This document shows positions 23,177 to 30,589 of a DNA stretch of 64,000 bases, in pieces. Positions within the stretch are counted from its first letter, which is position 1. Every line of letters starts with the position of its first letter. The position numbers were made by a program, and so were the translations under genes. The notes beneath the pieces were generated by a model. That model was not told the DNA's origin, made no database searches, and saw only the letters and a program-made list of their open reading frames with translations. Origin of the DNA: Gp6-AA40 sp963742105 (GTDB taxonomy: Bacteria; Acidobacteriota; Vicinamibacteria; Vicinamibacterales; UBA2999); assembly GCA_963742105.1 (NCBI GenBank), contig CAVUKN010000004.1, positions 124,001 to 188,000 of the forward strand. Direction: 5' to 3'.

Positions 23177-23980
23177 CTACATCGCGGGTCCGACTCGCAC
23201 CGTGACGCGGCCGAGCACGCCGAAGTCCGCTTCGAGTTCATCGCCCGCCTTGATTGGCAGCGGTGCCAGACAGGTGCCGGTCGTCACCATCTCGCCGGCG
23301 CGGAGCGTAACGCCGAGCGACGAGAGTTCGTTGACCAGCCAGGTCAGCGCATCACGCGGATCGCCGAGGACGTTTGCGCCGACACCCTGATGCTGCAGGC
23401 CTTGGCCGTTTGCATGCCGAACCGTGCCGACGGCGTGATGAGCCGCGAGGTCTATCCCGCGCCACTCGATGGTCGCCGCCGCGCCGGGGACGAAGTAGTG
23501 CGCGCAGGCGTTGTCGGCGATCAGCTGCGGCGCACCCACCAGGGTGAAATCGTCGAATCGCGAATCCGGTATTTCGATGGCAGGGTGCAGGGACGCAACC
23601 GCACCCAGGACTTCGGTCGTGGAATACGGCGTGGACTTTGGTGCGAGATCGGTGCCCATGCGGAAGGCGAACTCGGCCTCGGCCACTCGCATGTGATTGC
23701 GTCCCAGCGGCACCTCGTCGCCGCTGGCGACGACCCGTTCCTGCAGCAGCCGCCCGGCGAGCGGTCCGTCGACGTTGATGTGAGCCTGCCCGGCCTTGCT
23801 GGTGGCCGCGATCTTCCAGCCGAACAGAGGAAACGCCGACCGCCGCTCCAACCGCTGCTGGATGGTGTACCCGTCCTGGCGCGTCTGCGGCGCAATCGCG
23901 ACCGGTATGGCGGGCAGGCGACGCTGTTCCACCCAGCAGTCCCACAGGAGGTCGGCGGCAGCCTGAACGTTGTCAGTCAT
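23177..23980 (-). CDS. 2-keto-4-pentenoate hydratase-like protein (MhpD/FAH superfamily)
   Basis: A 267-residue MhpD-type protein. Visible: A-D-L-L-W-D-C-W near the start, G-Y-x-I-Q-Q-x-L near 40, G-W-K-I-A-A-T-S near 57, A-E-A-E-F-A-F-R-M-G near 105, P-A-I-E-I-P-D-S-R near 135, D-N-A-C-A-H-Y near 155 and G-D-P-R-D-A-L-T-W-L near 212. No aromatic-degradation genes are nearby. Its start overlaps the end of the ATP-grasp gene by 8 bases, so it belongs to the fae/aroA transcript by position. A role linked to H4MPT or methanofuran synthesis is a hypothesis from context only. Confidence 0.75.
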   Translation of the reverse strand: MTDNVQAAADLLWDCWVEQRRLPAIPVAIAPQTRQDGYTIQQRLERRSAFPLFGWKIAATSKAGQAHINVDGPLAGRLLQERVVASGDEVPLGRNHMRVAEAEFAFRMGTDLAPKSTPYSTTEVLGAVASLHPAIEIPDSRFDDFTLVGAPQLIADNACAHYFVPGAAATIEWRGIDLAAHHAVGTVRHANGQGLQHQGVGANVLGDPRDALTWLVNELSSLGVTLRAGEMVTTGTCLAPLPIKAGDELEADFGVLGRVTVRVGPAM

Positions 23981-25203
23981 TAGCGATTCTTGATTCTTGA
24001 TTCGTGATTGGAGGAACGGAGGCAGAGTATCGCCAGCGGTCGAGGCGCGCATAGATCGATGCTGCCCGCGCCACGAGAGCGGCTTCGCATACCGCTGCGG
24101 TGGTTCCTTCAGCCAGCACCGTGCAGACCGGGTGACCCGCGGCGATCATTTCTCCTGCGTGCGGCACATCGCGCACATCGGGGTCGCGAAGCCAGTCGTC
24201 GGTGTTGCCGATCCGGACCGCCGTGCGCGCAAAGACGATCGCCTTCCCGACAGCCCGAGAAGGGGGCGGGAGGTCGTTCAGAGCGGGCAGTTGCGCGTGT
24301 TCACAGGCGGCTGCGTGGGCGCCGAACACGTTGATGCCGCACGCACGCTCGACCAGTTCCACGGACGCCGACCAGCGTGGATTGATCTCGACGGGGTAAG
24401 GCGCGCCACCCCGCGCGACGAAGTCGATACCGTTGACGCCCACGAGCGAGAGGTCGGCGGCGGCGGCGACCGCGAGCCTGTGAGCGGCTCGCACGACGTC
24501 CTCACCGGCGCTGAACTGTGGATCGCTGGCCGGAGCCAGGATGCTCCCGCAGTAACGGTAGCCACCGACGCCGAATCGCGCCTCCGCCGATCAGCTGACG
24601 CGATACGCCGAGCACGGTGGCGCGGCCAGCCGCGGCGACGAAGACGACTGATCCCGGAATGCCGTCGATTCGTTGCTGGACATATTCCCCGCGCCGCAGC
24701 TGGACACCACGCCGCCAGGAGCGGATCCCGTGACCCCCGCCGGAGGAGAACGGTTTGACGAGCCACTCGTTCGAGTCGTTCGAATCGTTCGAGTCGTTCG
24801 AAACGTTCGAAGCGTTCGAAACGTTCGCGAACAAGAGGCGCGGCGTCGGGAAGCCGTGGGCGCGAAAGATCCCGCCGACGCGGAAGGGGTCTCGGCAGTG
24901 GCGGAGCACATCGGGCGGGTTGCCCCAGAGTCGGCGGCCGGCGGCGAGCATTGCCACCGCATCAGGATCGTTTTCGAAGTTCGAGAGATACACAACGGCG
25001 TCGGCGTCGAGTGTCGCGGCGGCTGCAGCGGCGGCTCGCGGCGTGAATGCCACTCCGCACTGGCGGTGCAGTGCGATCGACCGGACGGAAGAGTGCTGAT
25101 CGCGGTCGCCGTATCCGTCCACCGAGATCACGTCGAAGCCGGCGCGGGCGGCGGAGTCGGCGGCGGCCCGTGTCGACACCCCGGCGATCGCCACTCGAGT
25201 CAT
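23973..25203 (-). CDS. ATP-grasp protein (COG2232-like), one frameshift
   Basis: One gene read in two frames. From the ATG at 25203: M-T-R-V-A-I-A-G-V-S-T-R-A-A-A-D-S-A, the ATP-binding W-L-V-K-P-F-S-S-G-G-G-H-G-I near residue 150, and Y-V-Q-Q-R-I-D-G-I-P-G. Near 24581-24588 (a cctccgcc run) one extra base shifts the frame. The continuation reads G-Y-R-Y-C-G-S-I-L-A-P, then V-G-V-N-G-I-D-F-V and V-E-I-N-P-R-W-S-A-S-V-E-L near the end. ATP-grasp proteins of this group accompany H4MPT genes in archaea and bacteria; the substrate is unknown. An in-frame tandem insert rich in Ser-Asn-Asp (24755-24832) precedes the ATP-binding loop. Start overlaps the aroA stop. Confidence 0.75.
24755..24832. repeat. 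in-frame tandem repeat of cgttcgaa-type words inside the ATP-grasp gene
   Basis: About eight 9-base units of the form gtcgttcga / acgttcgaa. On the minus strand they encode N-V-S-N-A-S-N-V-S-N-D-S-N-D-S-N. The unit length is a multiple of three, so copy changes keep the frame. Confidence 0.85.
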
Positions 25204-26528
25204 TGGAGGATCGAGCGGAAGGCGTCGAAGTAGCCTGGGAATGTCTTCGCCACGCAGTCAGGGTCGTTGATGCGGATCGGCACGCCGGCGAGCGCGACGA
25301 GAGAAAAGCTCATTGCCATCCGATGATCGTCGTAGGTATCGATGGCCACGTTCGGCTTGAGCTCAGCAGGTGTGATGCGCAGGTAGTCGGCGCCTTCGTC
25401 AACTTCGGCTCCCAGCTTCCGCAGCTCGGTGGCCATCGCCAACAACCGATCCGTCTCCTTGACGCGCCAGCTGGCGATGTTGCGCAGCGTGCTGGGACCG
25501 TCGGCGACGAGCGCCATGACCGCCGCCGTCATCGCAGCGTCCGGTATGTGGTTCAGGTCCATATCGAGCGGGCGCAGTGGTGTTCGCCCCGCGCATGTGA
25601 TCGCGTCGGCGGCCATCGTGACAGTTGCGCCCATTCGTTCAAGTACTTCGACGAAGCGTACGTCGCCTTGCATGCTTTCGGAGCCGACGCCGTGAACAGA
25701 GACCGGCCCCGAGCCGATCGCTCCCGCGGCGAGAAAATACGAGGCTGCTGACGCGTCGCCTTCGACGGACAGCCTGCCGGGACTCGTGTAGGGTCCAGCC
25801 GGCACGTCGAACGATCGCCAGTCTTCCTTCCTGACCTCGACACCGAAGCGGCGCATCACATTCAGCGTGATCGCGATGTACGGTTGCGAGATGAGCTCGC
25901 CCTCGACCTCGACCCGCCCGCCACCGGCGAGCGGAAGTGCCAGCAGCAACGCCGTCAGGAACTGCGACGACACGTCGCCGCGGACACGCACCGCTTTTCC
26001 AGCTGCGATGGTCGAGGGCCGAACACGAAGGGGAGGATAGCCGGCGGTGCCTTCATAGTCGATGCGGGCACCGAGCGTCCGTAGCGAGTCGACGAGATCG
26101 CCGATCGGCCGTTCGTGCATTCGCGGCACGCCGTGCAGCCGGTACTCGCCACCGCTCACGGCGAGCGCCGCCGTCAGCGGCCGGAAGGCGGTACCCGCGT
26201 TGCCCAGGAACAGGTCGGCCTGCCTGACCGGGAACGCGCCGCTGGTTCCGTGAACCGTAAACGTGTGAACCTCTGCACGAGAACTCGCGAGCGCCGGCAC
26301 CGAGGCACCTTCGAACCTGGGCACCCGGGAACCTTCGATCCCGACACCCAGCTGGCGGAGCGCATCGATCATGACCCGTGTGTCGTCTGCCTCGAGCAGT
26401 CCCACGAGCTCCGTCGTGCCGCGAGCGACGGCGGCGAGAAGCAGCAGACGATTCGAGATGCTCTTGGAGCCGGGCAGGCGAACACTGCCTGCCGCCCGCG
26501 GCGCGGCGGGCAAGTCGATGAACGTCAT
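25200..26528 (-). CDS. aroA: 3-phosphoshikimate 1-carboxyvinyltransferase (EPSP synthase)
   Basis: A 442-residue EPSP synthase, sixth step of the shikimate pathway. Visible: L-P-G-S-K-S-I-S-N-R near residue 19 (PEP/S3P-binding Lys), L-G-N-A-G-T-A-F-R near 107, the R-M-H-E-R-P-I-G-D-L-V motif near 135, and near the C terminus S-W-R-V-K-E-T-D-R and D-D-H-R-M-A-M-S-F. Residues about 62-82 are an insert carrying gaacctgggcacccgggaacc words (26285-26345). The shikimate route feeds tyrosine (methanofuran) and p-aminobenzoate (H4MPT), which may explain its place among H4MPT genes. The ATG abuts an inverted repeat (26530-26582). Confidence 0.95.
   Translation of the reverse strand: MTFIDLPAAPRAAGSVRLPGSKSISNRLLLLAAVARGTTELVGLLEADDTRVMIDALRQLGVGIEGSRVPRFEGASVPALASSRAEVHTFTVHGTSGAFPVRQADLFLGNAGTAFRPLTAALAVSGGEYRLHGVPRMHERPIGDLVDSLRTLGARIDYEGTAGYPPLRVRPSTIAAGKAVRVRGDVSSQFLTALLLALPLAGGGRVEVEGELISQPYIAITLNVMRRFGVEVRKEDWRSFDVPAGPYTSPGRLSVEGDASAASYFLAAGAIGSGPVSVHGVGSESMQGDVRFVEVLERMGATVTMAADAITCAGRTPLRPLDMDLNHIPDAAMTAAVMALVADGPSTLRNIASWRVKETDRLLAMATELRKLGAEVDEGADYLRITPAELKPNVAIDTYDDHRMAMSFSLVALAGVPIRINDPDCVAKTFPGYFDAFRSILQ
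26285..26345. repeat. word-repeat insert within aroA
   Basis: Two or three copies of caccttcgaacctggg / cacccgggaaccttcga in frame, encoding V-P-R-F-E-G-A-S-V-P-A. It lies in a variable loop of EPSP synthase. Similar gaacctt words occur at 33540-33620. Confidence 0.6.
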
Positions 26529-26529
26529 T

Positions 26530-26582
26530 AATTAAACCGGGTCTAATTTTACGTTCTTGGAAAAAATGAACCCGGTTCAATT
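26530..26582. promoter_or_regulatory. 13-bp inverted repeat spanning the gap before aroA
   Basis: AATTAAACCGGGT (26530-26542) and ACCCGGTTCAATT (26570-26582) are reverse complements with one mismatch; the spacer is AT-rich (27 bases). The right arm contains the stop codon of the DUF1464 gene, and the left arm begins two bases before the aroA start codon. It could be an operator, or a hairpin controlling read-through from the upstream gene into aroA. Confidence 0.6.
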
Positions 26583-27600
26583 AAGCGATGCCGATCCGGC
26601 GTTCGGCGGTTGCGCGGTCGATGATGTGCAGGTAATCGAGGACGGTGCCGCTGGCGTCGCGCAGGCCGAGCGTCTCGACGAGATGACGCGACGTGCCGCC
26701 GGCCAGCCCTTCGGCAATCAACGCGGCGCCCTGCGCCGCATGCTTGGCGGACGCGGCAAACCCGCCTGCCAGTCGCACCCGCCCCAGCCGCGCCGCGAGC
26801 GGGTCGCGTACCCAGGGCTCCGTCGCCATCCGGCCGGACAGCAACACGTCGGTGGCCAGCGGTGCAGAGACGCGGAGCGCCGCCACCGCTTTCAACGCCG
26901 ACTCGACGAACGCCGCGCGTCCGTCGGCCTCGGGCACGTCGCGCACGCCGCCGTGGAACAACGTGGCTTTCGAGATCGCGCCGGCAAGGAACGCGGTTTC
27001 GCCATCGAGCGCTCCGGCTCCCTGGATCCCCATCGGACCCGACGTGCCACCCAGGCCGTCGACGATGCGGCCACGCTCGATCGCGATCGCGGCGGAGAAG
27101 GCCCCGCCGAGCTCGAGGAGGATGAACGAGACGTCTTCCGGAGCGCAGTCTCGATGGACGGCCTCATCGTGGAGGGCGAGCGCCGCCGCGCACACCTTGT
27201 CGGCGGTGCCCATGTCGATACGATTCAGTTTGCGGTAGGCCGGAACGGACGCCAGGTGAATGACGCCGGGCGTGAACACGACCGGTGCTTCCGCGCGGGC
27301 GAGGCCGCGCATCACCGCCGCCAGTCCACCCAGACCGCCGCTTTCGCCCGGCGCGGCAAGGCAGGCCAGACGGACGTCACGTTCGCCCAGGTCCCGCGAG
27401 CGGACCAGCGGCAGCCCATATCCCGATGGCCCGGCGACGAGATCGAGCGGACCGACCGAGTCGATCAATCGTGGGAGAAAGGCCGGATCCGCGAGCGCCT
27501 CCTGCGTCGGAATCGATCGATCGACGAACACGCGCCCGTCTTCGAGGGCGCAGATGTCGAGGGAGATGGTGCCGGGATCGATGCCGAGGACACGGGGCAT
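26581..27600 (-). CDS. DUF1464 family ASKHA-fold protein
   Basis: A 339-residue protein. It has the sugar-kinase/actin-like start R-V-L-G-I-D-P-G-T-I-S-L-D, a phosphate-2-like segment F-I-L-L-E-L-G-G-A-F-S-A-A-I-A-I near 160-175 and L-L-S-G-R-M near 255. The G-T-A-D-K-V-C-A-A-A-L-A segment near 130 is characteristic of DUF1464. These proteins occur in methanogens and H4MPT-using bacteria and have no proven reaction. Position between mtdB and aroA supports a coenzyme biosynthesis role. Confidence 0.8.
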   Translation of the reverse strand: MPRVLGIDPGTISLDICALEDGRVFVDRSIPTQEALADPAFLPRLIDSVGPLDLVAGPSGYGLPLVRSRDLGERDVRLACLAAPGESGGLGGLAAVMRGLARAEAPVVFTPGVIHLASVPAYRKLNRIDMGTADKVCAAALALHDEAVHRDCAPEDVSFILLELGGAFSAAIAIERGRIVDGLGGTSGPMGIQGAGALDGETAFLAGAISKATLFHGGVRDVPEADGRAAFVESALKAVAALRVSAPLATDVLLSGRMATEPWVRDPLAARLGRVRLAGGFAASAKHAAQGAALIAEGLAGGTSRHLVETLGLRDASGTVLDYLHIIDRATAERRIGIA

Positions 27601-27602
27601 CA

Positions 27603-27752
27603 GAAATTCAGAATGCAGAATTCAGAATGCAGAATTCAGAAACGGCTCGGGTTGAACCGCGACTCGGGGATCCCGCTGCGCATCCGTCCGACCGCGCCCG
27701 CCACGTGTTCTCTGCATTCTGCATCTCTGCATTCTGCATCTGCATTCTGAAT
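27603..27752. repeat. palindromic word-repeat element (ttcagaatgcag / ctgcattctgaa)
   Basis: The left arm has three copies of aattcagaatgcag; the right arm has ctgcattctgcat repeated, ending gcattctgaatt. The two sides are mirror images around a GC-rich centre (27640-27710). It separates mtdB from the DUF1464 gene and would form a long hairpin in a joint transcript. Confidence 0.85.
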
Positions 27753-28618
27753 TATTTGGCGGCGCTCAATTCCCCCGCCACCTCAGCGATCGTTTCCGCG
27801 TCCAGCACCCGGTCGTTCCGTTCGAACAGCTTCGCGATGCAGGCCTTGTGGATCTTCATCTTGAGGCCGCCGACGCCGAGGGCGCCGAACACGATGACGC
27901 CGTCGCGCTCGGCGCCGTTGTCCATGACCTCGATCCCCTCGATGCCGAGCGGCGGGACGGCGTTGAGGTCAGCCGCTGCGATCAGTCCCTGGCGGTTCGC
28001 CCACGCGTCACGGGGTACAAGCTTCACACCCGCAGGTCCGCAATTGAGGAGGAGTTGCGCACCCGCAAGCGCCTCACCTGCTTTCGTGCTGTCCGGCATG
28101 ACGGTATTCGTGATGGTTCCGCCGAATCGTTTGCGGACCGCGTCGAGGACAGCGGTATCCATTGGTTTGCGCGACGTGATCACGACGTCCGCGCCGGCGT
28201 TCGCCAGCAGTCCCGCGGCGCGGATTCCCACCGGACCGGTGCCGGCGGTGACGACCACCCGCTTGCCCTTCACGTCACCCGCGGCCTGCTGAAGCTTGAC
28301 GACGGCCGCGACTGCCGTGGTGTTCGAGCCGTTCGAGTCGAGCAGCACCGACACTCGCATCGGACCGAACATCGTCTTCTGCACGGTCGCGAGCAACCGC
28401 TCGCCGGCGGCCATGTCAGTGCCGCCGATGAAGATGGCGGTGTTGTGCAGATCCTTCGGACCGCGCGTGAAGATGGCGCCATGCACGAGATCGCGGACGG
28501 ACGCGTCGGTCACGCCGCCGTAACTCATGATGCGATCGGCGCCGCCGTCGTAGGCAACGACCTGGTCGAATGAACTGGGATGGGGAGACGTGTCGAACTG
28601 GAGAAGGAGGCGTTTCAC
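27752..28618 (-). CDS. mtdB: NAD(P)-dependent methylene-tetrahydromethanopterin dehydrogenase
   Basis: A 288-residue MtdB, oxidising methylene-H4MPT to methenyl-H4MPT in the cytoplasm. The Rossmann motif V-V-V-T-A-G-T-G-P-V-G-I-R-A-A is near residues 122-136, followed by V-V-I-T-S-R-K-P. The N-terminal domain keeps L-L-L-Q-F-D-T, the Y-G-G-V segment and F-I-G-G-T-D, and the C terminus has V-F-G-A-L-G-V-G-G-L-K-M-K. Length equals known MtdB. Located between fae (upstream) and the DUF1464 gene, same strand. Confidence 0.95.
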   Translation of the reverse strand: MKRLLLQFDTSPHPSSFDQVVAYDGGADRIMSYGGVTDASVRDLVHGAIFTRGPKDLHNTAIFIGGTDMAAGERLLATVQKTMFGPMRVSVLLDSNGSNTTAVAAVVKLQQAAGDVKGKRVVVTAGTGPVGIRAAGLLANAGADVVITSRKPMDTAVLDAVRKRFGGTITNTVMPDSTKAGEALAGAQLLLNCGPAGVKLVPRDAWANRQGLIAAADLNAVPPLGIEGIEVMDNGAERDGVIVFGALGVGGLKMKIHKACIAKLFERNDRVLDAETIAEVAGELSAAK

Positions 28619-28630
28619 GATGTTTCCGGG

Positions 28631-28711
28631 CTGAAGGCTACCGGCTACCGGCTACAGGCCACGGGCTGCAAGGTGCCCGCAGTCCGCAGCCTGAAGCCCG
28701 TAGCCTGCAAG
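28631..28711. repeat. palindromic word-repeat element (ggctaccggctac / gtagcctgcaag)
   Basis: aggctaccggctaccggctac on the left mirrors gcccgtagcctgca on the right around ggtgcccgcagtccgc. Same words as 1289-1498. It fills the fae-mtdB gap. Confidence 0.7.
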
Positions 28712-28713
28712 AA

Positions 28714-29214
28714 CTACTTCGGCGAGAACGGGTGCTTCGCCGTCTTGGCCGCGGCGACCACTTCCTGGGCGCTCGGCTTGTTGGCCAGCGCGCGCTGGAT
28801 CGCTTCCTTGGTCGCGCGATAGTTGTAGTCGTAGATCTTGTTGTCGTCGGCCGCTTCCCAGTGGATGAACACGCCCACTGCGATGCAGTAATCATCCGCC
28901 TTCGCCGCCGGGATCACTCCCGCCTCGACCGAGTCCACCACGGCGCGGGCGACTGCCGCCTGCGCCGGTCCGAACATCTGGACGGCCTGCTTGGCACCCT
29001 TGATGGTGACCTTGTTGAACATGATCGTGTCCGGCTTGGCCGGGAGGTTCGGCGCGACCACCGCGAGCAGAGTCGTGAAGCCGTCCTTGTTGTTCGTCAG
29101 CGCGTTGCAGAACGCGTGGCCTGCCGGGCCCGACTTCGAGCCGATGAGGAGATCGATATGGGCCACTTCGTTGCCGTCGCCGACGAGCGACTCGCCGAGG
29201 AAGAAATCCGCCAT
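28714..29214 (-). CDS. fae: formaldehyde-activating enzyme (5,6,7,8-tetrahydromethanopterin hydro-lyase)
   Basis: A 166-residue Fae, condensing formaldehyde with H4MPT to methylene-H4MPT. Family features: F-L-G-E-S-L-V-G-D-G-N-E-V-A-H-I-D-L-L-I-G with the catalytic His at residue 19, G-P-A-G-x-A-F near 33, L-L-A-V-V-A-P-N-L near 51, K-P-D-T-I-M-F-N-K-V near 63, and F-I-H-W-E-A near 117. The ATG at 29214 is preferred over 29223 because AGGAG lies about ten bases upstream. It is the presumed first gene of the fae-mtdB-DUF1464-aroA-ATP-grasp-hydratase series. Confidence 0.96.
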   Translation of the reverse strand: MADFFLGESLVGDGNEVAHIDLLIGSKSGPAGHAFCNALTNNKDGFTTLLAVVAPNLPAKPDTIMFNKVTIKGAKQAVQMFGPAQAAVARAVVDSVEAGVIPAAKADDYCIAVGVFIHWEAADDNKIYDYNYRATKEAIQRALANKPSAQEVVAAAKTAKHPFSPK

Positions 29215-29321
29215 GGGTTGCAACTCCTGTCGTGAAGAGTGATTGTCGTAACTGGTTTCTGGCCGTGCGTCTCTCGCGGCTGCGAAGCGGCACGCCCGGA
29301 GCCGGACGAATATATCTCAGG

Positions 29322-29416
29322 AAACTCCCAACTCCCAACGTCTGGCGCCTGCCCAACTCCCACCGATACGGCCGCGCCGTCCCGGCAAGTTCTTTGGAAG
29401 TTGGGAGTTGGCTCTG
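29322..29416. repeat. palindromic word-repeat element (actcccaactccca / tgggagttgg)
   Basis: Left arm aactcccaactcccaacg, right arm gaagttgggagttggc, with further cccaactccca inside. The same words bound the element at 50110-50246. It lies upstream of fae, between fae and the hydrolase gene, in a 220-base gap with no other recognised feature. Confidence 0.75.
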
Positions 29417-29433
29417 AAACAGATAGGGCGTTC

Positions 29434-30453
29434 CTACTTCTGCTTCGCCTTGTATTTGTCGAAAAAGTCGAACGTCTGCTTCAGGATCTCCGGCTGGGCC
29501 CACGCGTCCACGTGCTGTCCGCCGATGACCGGCAGCCACGTGACGTTGACTCCCTTCGCCTTGGCGTGATCGACCATCGTCTTGCTCGCGTCGAACACCA
29601 TCGTGGTGTCCATGTCGCCATGCACCACCAGCACAGGCACGGTCTTGAGCTTCTCGTACGGGAAGTTCGCGTCCTCGAGCGGCGCTGCGCTCGGAGAAAT
29701 CGCCGTCCAGAGCTCCGGGTTCTTGGCGCCGAGGTTCCAGACCGCGCTGCCACCCGACGAGTTCCCCATCAGGTACACGCGGTTGGGATCGGCGTTGTAT
29801 TCGGCCAGCATCAGACTGCGGACGTTGAGGATGTCCTGCTCGGCGCGGGCGAAGTCTTCGGCGGTTGCGGGAGGAGCCGCAGGACCACGACCCGCGCGTC
29901 CACCACCACCCTGACCGCCGCCTCCCGGAGCTCCTGCCGCCGCTGCCGCACCCGGCGCCGCTGCGGCTGCCCCCGCGGCTGCGCCCGGAGCCGCTGCGCC
30001 CGCACCTGGCGCACCGCCACCACCGGGCGCGCCGCCCGCGCGTGGCGCGCGTTGCACCTGAACCATCGGATACGGAACGTTCCAGCCCCCCACGCCGGTG
30101 GCGTTGGCGTGATATCCCGTGACCGCAGCCACGATGAAGCCGCGCTCCTCAGCCATCTTGGCGAGCGTCGGGCTCGCCATCGGACGCTGGAAGGGCGCCG
30201 TCGCCGGCTGGTTCGCGCCGTGCGTCAGGATGACCAGCGGGAGCTTCGTGTTCTTGTCCCACTTCATCGGCACGTAGATGTGATACGCGATGCTCTCGGT
30301 CGTGCCGGGAAACACGTAGCTCTTGTCTTGTTCGCCCTTCGCCTGGTAGTTGGCGGACTTCGCATCAGGCTGCGGGGCTTGTGCGTACCCGGCAGGAGCC
30401 CACGTCAGAATCGCGCCTGCGGCCAGCGCGACGACGGTCGATGACTTTCGCAT
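29434..30453 (-). CDS. secreted alpha/beta-hydrolase (PHB depolymerase/LpqC-like esterase)
   Basis: A 339-residue exported hydrolase. The signal peptide (M-R-K-S-S-T-V-V-A-L-A-A-G-A) ends near A-Y-A-Q-A. The fold's markers follow: L-P-L-V-I-L-T-H-G-A near 73-82 (oxyanion region), the nucleophile in G-N-S-S-G-G near residue 212, D in V-V-H-G-D-M-D near 265 and the likely catalytic His in G-G-Q-H-V-D. Residues about 115-180 are a Gly/Ala-rich low-complexity insertion between core strands. The start at 30453 is set by the signal peptide. Substrate unknown. Confidence 0.8.
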   Translation of the reverse strand: MRKSSTVVALAAGAILTWAPAGYAQAPQPDAKSANYQAKGEQDKSYVFPGTTESIAYHIYVPMKWDKNTKLPLVILTHGANQPATAPFQRPMASPTLAKMAEERGFIVAAVTGYHANATGVGGWNVPYPMVQVQRAPRAGGAPGGGGAPGAGAAAPGAAAGAAAAAPGAAAAAGAPGGGGQGGGGRAGRGPAAPPATAEDFARAEQDILNVRSLMLAEYNADPNRVYLMGNSSGGSAVWNLGAKNPELWTAISPSAAPLEDANFPYEKLKTVPVLVVHGDMDTTMVFDASKTMVDHAKAKGVNVTWLPVIGGQHVDAWAQPEILKQTFDFFDKYKAKQK

Positions 30454-30483
30454 TTCAACGCTCCGTAAGAATCCGAATTCGGT

Positions 30484-30506
30484 AGGGCGCACCTTCAGGT
30501 CCGCCA
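30484..30506. repeat. dispersed palindromic repeat, short copy
   Basis: GGGCGCACCTTCAGGTCCGCC, a degenerate copy of the GCGGACCT/AGGTCCGC palindrome, upstream of the esterase start and before the divergent transporter. Confidence 0.6.
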
Positions 30507-30589
30507 ATCAATGGAACGAAGTTCAGTAGTTTTGCGGCCGTTCATGGTATCAAGACGGCCGCGTCTTCTGTGGAGGATTCCCCGCGCCC

